From Candidatus Woesearchaeota archaeon (GTDB lineage: Archaea > Nanobdellota > Nanobdellia > Woesearchaeales > SKIA01), in assembly GCA_007128245.1 (NCBI GenBank), contig SKXU01000066.1:1-7636 (forward strand): a stretch of DNA of 7,636 nucleotides, given 5' to 3'. The translations under genes were made by a program, and so were the position numbers. The notes below the pieces were generated by a model. It ran no database searches, was not told the origin of the DNA, and saw nothing but the letters and a program-made list of their open reading frames with translations. This document shows, one piece after another, positions 5,467 through 7,636 of this stretch (position 1 is its first letter; each line of letters begins with the position of its first letter).

Positions 5467-6108
5467 TTACCCTGCTCGCATCAGTACTTCTGGCACGACA
5501 TCTAAGAGTCCGTTAATGACGAACTGCACGCTAATAACAACGATGATGAGCCCAAAGAGTTTTGTGATGACGCGACGTTCTGTATCGCCTATCTTTTGTG
5601 CGATGACGTGGCTGTATTTCATCGCGAAATAGCACATCGTCGTCACCACGAGGATTGCGAGGACGACTGGGAGTATGTGCACCACGCTTGGCGCCTCTGT
5701 AGCGAGGATAAGTACTGTTGCGATTGCTCCTGGGCCGCTAATGAATGGTATTGCGAGGGGTATAATGCTAACATCCTCGTCGTCTAGGTCAGGGTGTTCT
5801 TCTGTTTGGTGGTGTTCTCCTTTTACGTTGCGTATCATGTTCATCCCGATACCGAACAGGATAATTCCTCCTGCGATACGAAAGGCTCCTATGCTGATGC
5901 TAAACACGCTTAAGATGTGCTGGCCGATGAGTGCGAATACTAACAAGACTCCTGTTGCGAACGTGGCCGCTCTCCATGCAACAAGGTTTCTTTCTTGTTT
6001 GGGTGCAAAAAAGAGGAGTGTGTTAAAGACGAGTGCGGTAGTCACTGGGTTGATGATGACAAAGATCGCAATCAGTGAGATAATAAAGTACTCGAGTATG
6101 CCGCTCAT
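5467..6108 (-). CDS. MarC-family integral membrane protein
   Basis: This 213-residue membrane protein has six predicted helices, at about 5-30, 44-61, 68-92, 115-138, 145-165 and 181-204. Family marks are Asn20-Pro21 in the first helix, GAFRIAGGIILF (74-85) and IPLAIPFISGPGAIA (116-130); the last two are pseudo-symmetric halves of the family fold. A charged His/Asp/Glu-rich loop (about 94-113) separates the halves. The MarC (UPF0056) family is widespread in bacteria and archaea. Its original link to multiple antibiotic resistance was not upheld and its substrate is not established, so no transported compound is proposed. The start at 6108 is 26 nt from a TATA box. MgtE follows from its own promoter, so the neighbourhood alone does not show a joint function. 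Confidence 0.9.
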   Translation of the reverse strand: MSGILEYFIISLIAIFVIINPVTTALVFNTLLFFAPKQERNLVAWRAATFATGVLLVFALIGQHILSVFSISIGAFRIAGGIILFGIGMNMIRNVKGEHHQTEEHPDLDDEDVSIIPLAIPFISGPGAIATVLILATEAPSVVHILPVVLAILVVTTMCYFAMKYSHVIAQKIGDTERRVITKLFGLIIVVISVQFVINGLLDVVPEVLMRAG

Positions 6109-6130
6109 ACTCTGTATTGCTCACAAAACG

Positions 6131-6138
6131 CTTTTAAT
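6131..6138 (-). promoter_or_regulatory. TATA box of the MarC-family gene
   Basis: The minus strand reads ATTAAAAG, centred about 26 nt upstream of the ATG at 6108. It is preceded by GAAAAAGC, a purine-rich stretch that could serve as the TFB recognition element. Confidence 0.6.
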
Positions 6139-6158
6139 GCTTTTTCATCACGCAAGAG

Positions 6159-7346
6159 TTACTTCTTCTTCTTTTTTCTTCGCACCACGCCGATAACGAT
6201 TGCGAGCACTACAATACCTGCAATGAGTGCTCCTGCAATTGTTTGTGCTGGGACTCCTGTTCCTTCTCGTACAGGGATGGTTATGGTGTCTGTTTGTGTG
6301 TATCGCGTCGTGGACACTAGGCTCTCAAGCTCAACAAGGATTTCGTAGTCGCGCACATCAGCGCTTCTTGTTACTTCGTAGCGAATATCAACTGATGCTG
6401 TTTGTCCTGGAGGAATTTTTGCTCCGACGTACTGGCTTGTTCTCTCAAAAATGAATGGGAAGGACACGTCAGGAAAGAGTCGTACACGCACATCAACTGC
6501 TTCTTCCTCACCTGTGTTTCTCATCGTGATGCGCAGCACGTTATCGCTGCTTCCTTGCGTGCTCTGCGTGCGGACTTGTTGATCAACAATCTCAAGGTAT
6601 GGTGCATTTGTGAGAGGAATAATGACTGGCAGCGTGAGTTGTTGTGCACGCACAGCGCCTCCTTGTTCTTGTCGCGTGCGATACTCAAGATTTAGCTCTG
6701 CAGGAATCGCTCCTCGCGCCTCTGAATCAATGTCAAAGGTGAAAATAAATTGTCCTTGTTCTCCTCCTGGGATGCTCGCAAGACTGTCTTGCATGCTAAA
6801 CGCAAAGCTCTCTGTGAGGCCATCGTGAACGATGAGTTCTGCCATGATAAGCTCTGCGGACCGCTCTCCCAAGTTTTGTAGTGTTAGGGTGAGTTCATTT
6901 CGTTTTGTTCCTGGTAGCAGTTGTTGCGGTATGGTGCTCATGCGCCCTACTCGTAAGTCTGCTTGTCGCTGCGCTCCCGAAACAAAGAGTGGGTGCTCAG
7001 TTATTTGTTGCGCAGTTCCTTCTTGTGTAAACGTGAGCAAGTTAAGTTCTCCTTCAGGTGTGTCCTCGTTGATAAATACTCTAAAGGTAGCAGTGATTTG
7101 ATCTCCTTGGCGGATACTCGTATACGTTCTTGGCGCGGTTATAGGGATGATAAATCTGTTCTCAAGAATGCCTACCTGCACGTTCTGTCTATTTGTTTGC
7201 GAGGACAGTTCTGTTATCCTAAGAGTGATGTCCACATACTCTCCCGCAATAGGAGGAGCAGGGTCTGTGCGCAAGAGGTCTGTTTGCAGTGCCAGTGCTG
7301 GTGTCATCAACAGCAATGCGAAGATGATATACGTACTCCCTTTCAT
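6159..7346 (-). CDS. COG1361-like surface protein with signal peptide and C-terminal membrane anchor
   Basis: This 395-residue extracytoplasmic protein has an N-terminal signal peptide (residues 1-20, ending PALALQ). Three consecutive beta-sandwich regions of the CARDB/COG1361 kind follow (about 21-125, 129-245 and 250-360). Repeated signs of this fold are a strand with L-x-L/I-T followed by N-x-G (TLQNLGERS at 155-163, ITMRNTGEEEA at 273-283) and Pro-Gly turns before strands (SIPGGEQG, IPPGQTAS). A single helix (about 367-388) and RRKKKKK form a membrane anchor with the tail inside. The ATG at 7346 is preferred over the one at 7361, because it gives a short Lys-containing N-region and lies 25 nt from the TATA box. 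It follows an RND/MMPL exporter gene by 24 nt. Such surface proteins often neighbour exporters in archaea, so a partner or cell-envelope role is likely, but the substrate is unknown. Confidence 0.82.
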   Translation of the reverse strand: MKGSTYIIFALLLMTPALALQTDLLRTDPAPPIAGEYVDITLRITELSSQTNRQNVQVGILENRFIIPITAPRTYTSIRQGDQITATFRVFINEDTPEGELNLLTFTQEGTAQQITEHPLFVSGAQRQADLRVGRMSTIPQQLLPGTKRNELTLTLQNLGERSAELIMAELIVHDGLTESFAFSMQDSLASIPGGEQGQFIFTFDIDSEARGAIPAELNLEYRTRQEQGGAVRAQQLTLPVIIPLTNAPYLEIVDQQVRTQSTQGSSDNVLRITMRNTGEEEAVDVRVRLFPDVSFPFIFERTSQYVGAKIPPGQTASVDIRYEVTRSADVRDYEILVELESLVSTTRYTQTDTITIPVREGTGVPAQTIAGALIAGIVVLAIVIGVVRRKKKKK

Positions 7347-7367
7347 ATACGCGCTAAACATGCACTG

Positions 7368-7375
7368 CTTTTAAG
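7368..7375 (-). promoter_or_regulatory. TATA box of the surface-protein gene, overlapping the exporter stop codon
   Basis: The minus strand reads CTTAAAAG, centred about 25 nt before the ATG at 7346. Its TAA is the stop codon (7371-7373) of the upstream RND/MMPL exporter gene. A purine-rich GCAAAGAG lies just upstream, inside the exporter's last codons. Confidence 0.6.
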
Positions 7376-7636
7376 CTCTTTGCTTAACTCGCCGTTGCTT
7401 GATGCTCATAACTGCTGGCACAAACAGCATGGTCACTACGAAGACTGCGAGGATGCTAAACGCGAGGCTCCATCCAAGGCGTTGTGTTCCCAGAAGGGAT
7501 GCGAAGGTGAGCGCGAGGAATCCGAAGAACGTAGTGATGCTTGAGAGGAGTATGGCTCCTCCTGTGGTGTGTAGTGCTTGGTCAATTGCTTGTTGAGTAT
7601 TTTTTGTGTGTTTGAGTTTTTGCTGAATAGAACTTA
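7371..7636 (-). CDS. RND/MMPL-family exporter, C-terminal fragment
   Basis: The minus strand is open from the window edge to a TAA at 7371-7373, giving the last 87 residues of a membrane protein; the 5' part lies beyond position 7636. The fragment has a short amphipathic segment (HTKNTQQAIDQAL) running into TTGGAILLSSITTFFGFLAL. That is the hallmark of the penultimate membrane region of RND/MMPL transporters: Gly-x-Ile-x-x-Ser-x-x-Thr-Thr followed by Phe-Gly-Phe. The last helix follows (about 55-77 of the fragment, ending LFVPAVMSI), then a basic tail. Such proteins use the ion gradient to export lipids, hydrophobic compounds or envelope components. The exporter-type membrane pattern is clear, but the substrate class cannot be told from this end. 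Confidence 0.85.
   Translation of the reverse strand, partial: SSIQQKLKHTKNTQQAIDQALHTTGGAILLSSITTFFGFLALTFASLLGTQRLGWSLAFSILAVFVVTMLFVPAVMSIKQRRVKQRA

Noticed and set aside
5675..6196. 173-residue plus-strand open frame
   Set aside because: It is the antisense shadow of the MarC-family gene, whose motifs are unmistakable.
6963..7544. 193-residue plus-strand open frame
   Set aside because: It is antisense to the surface protein and exporter and has no domain features; the His/Cys-rich composition comes from the reverse strand of those genes.
1..7636. tRNA, rRNA, CRISPR arrays, transposases, attachment sites
   Set aside because: Reading both strands showed no tRNA-like arm with conserved T-loop, no spaced repeats and no mobile-element protein. 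No intergenic gap is longer than about 100 nt.

Overview
The window looks like archaeal chromosome, most likely from a small-genome lineage such as the DPANN group (Woesearchaeota- or Pacearchaeota-like). That placement is inference. Three things support it. Almost every gene not internal to an operon has an archaeal TATA-like box centred about 24-28 nt before its start codon, which is the geometry of leaderless mRNAs. Shine-Dalgarno sequences are essentially absent. The gene families fit too: a COG1361-type surface protein ending in a membrane anchor and poly-Lys, an RND/MMPL exporter, and a small cupredoxin lipoprotein. Genes are packed very tightly, with convergent genes overlapping by a few bases and promoters touching or overlapping the stop codon of the gene before.

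Left part (1-2533). The tail of an unidentified upstream gene is followed by a 199-residue protein that resembles folate-dependent formyltransferases but seems to lack their catalytic residues. Next comes a divergent pair. A cupredoxin lipoprotein with all four type 1 copper ligands is on the minus strand. A two-gene plus-strand operon holds a DoxX-like four-helix membrane protein and another small membrane protein. A 154-residue soluble protein of unknown family on the minus strand meets the operon tail to tail, sharing the bases TTAA.

Middle part (2534-4097). A fused methionine sulfoxide reductase MsrA-MsrB is followed by Dps, a ferritin-like iron-storage and DNA-protection protein. Each has its own promoter. 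Together with the cupredoxin and the DoxX-like protein they suggest a cell that meets oxygen or peroxide.

Right part (4090-7636, all minus strand). In transcription order these are the C-terminus of an RND/MMPL exporter, a COG1361-like surface protein with three beta-sandwich domains, a MarC-family membrane protein, and an MgtE magnesium channel/transporter. The last three each appear to have their own leaderless promoter. The exporter and surface protein are probably a functional pair.

I found no RNA gene, CRISPR array, insertion sequence or attachment site, and no clearly new multi-gene system. The best leads are the degenerate formyltransferase-like protein, the unknown 154-residue protein, the cupredoxin/DoxX divergon and the surface protein/exporter pair.
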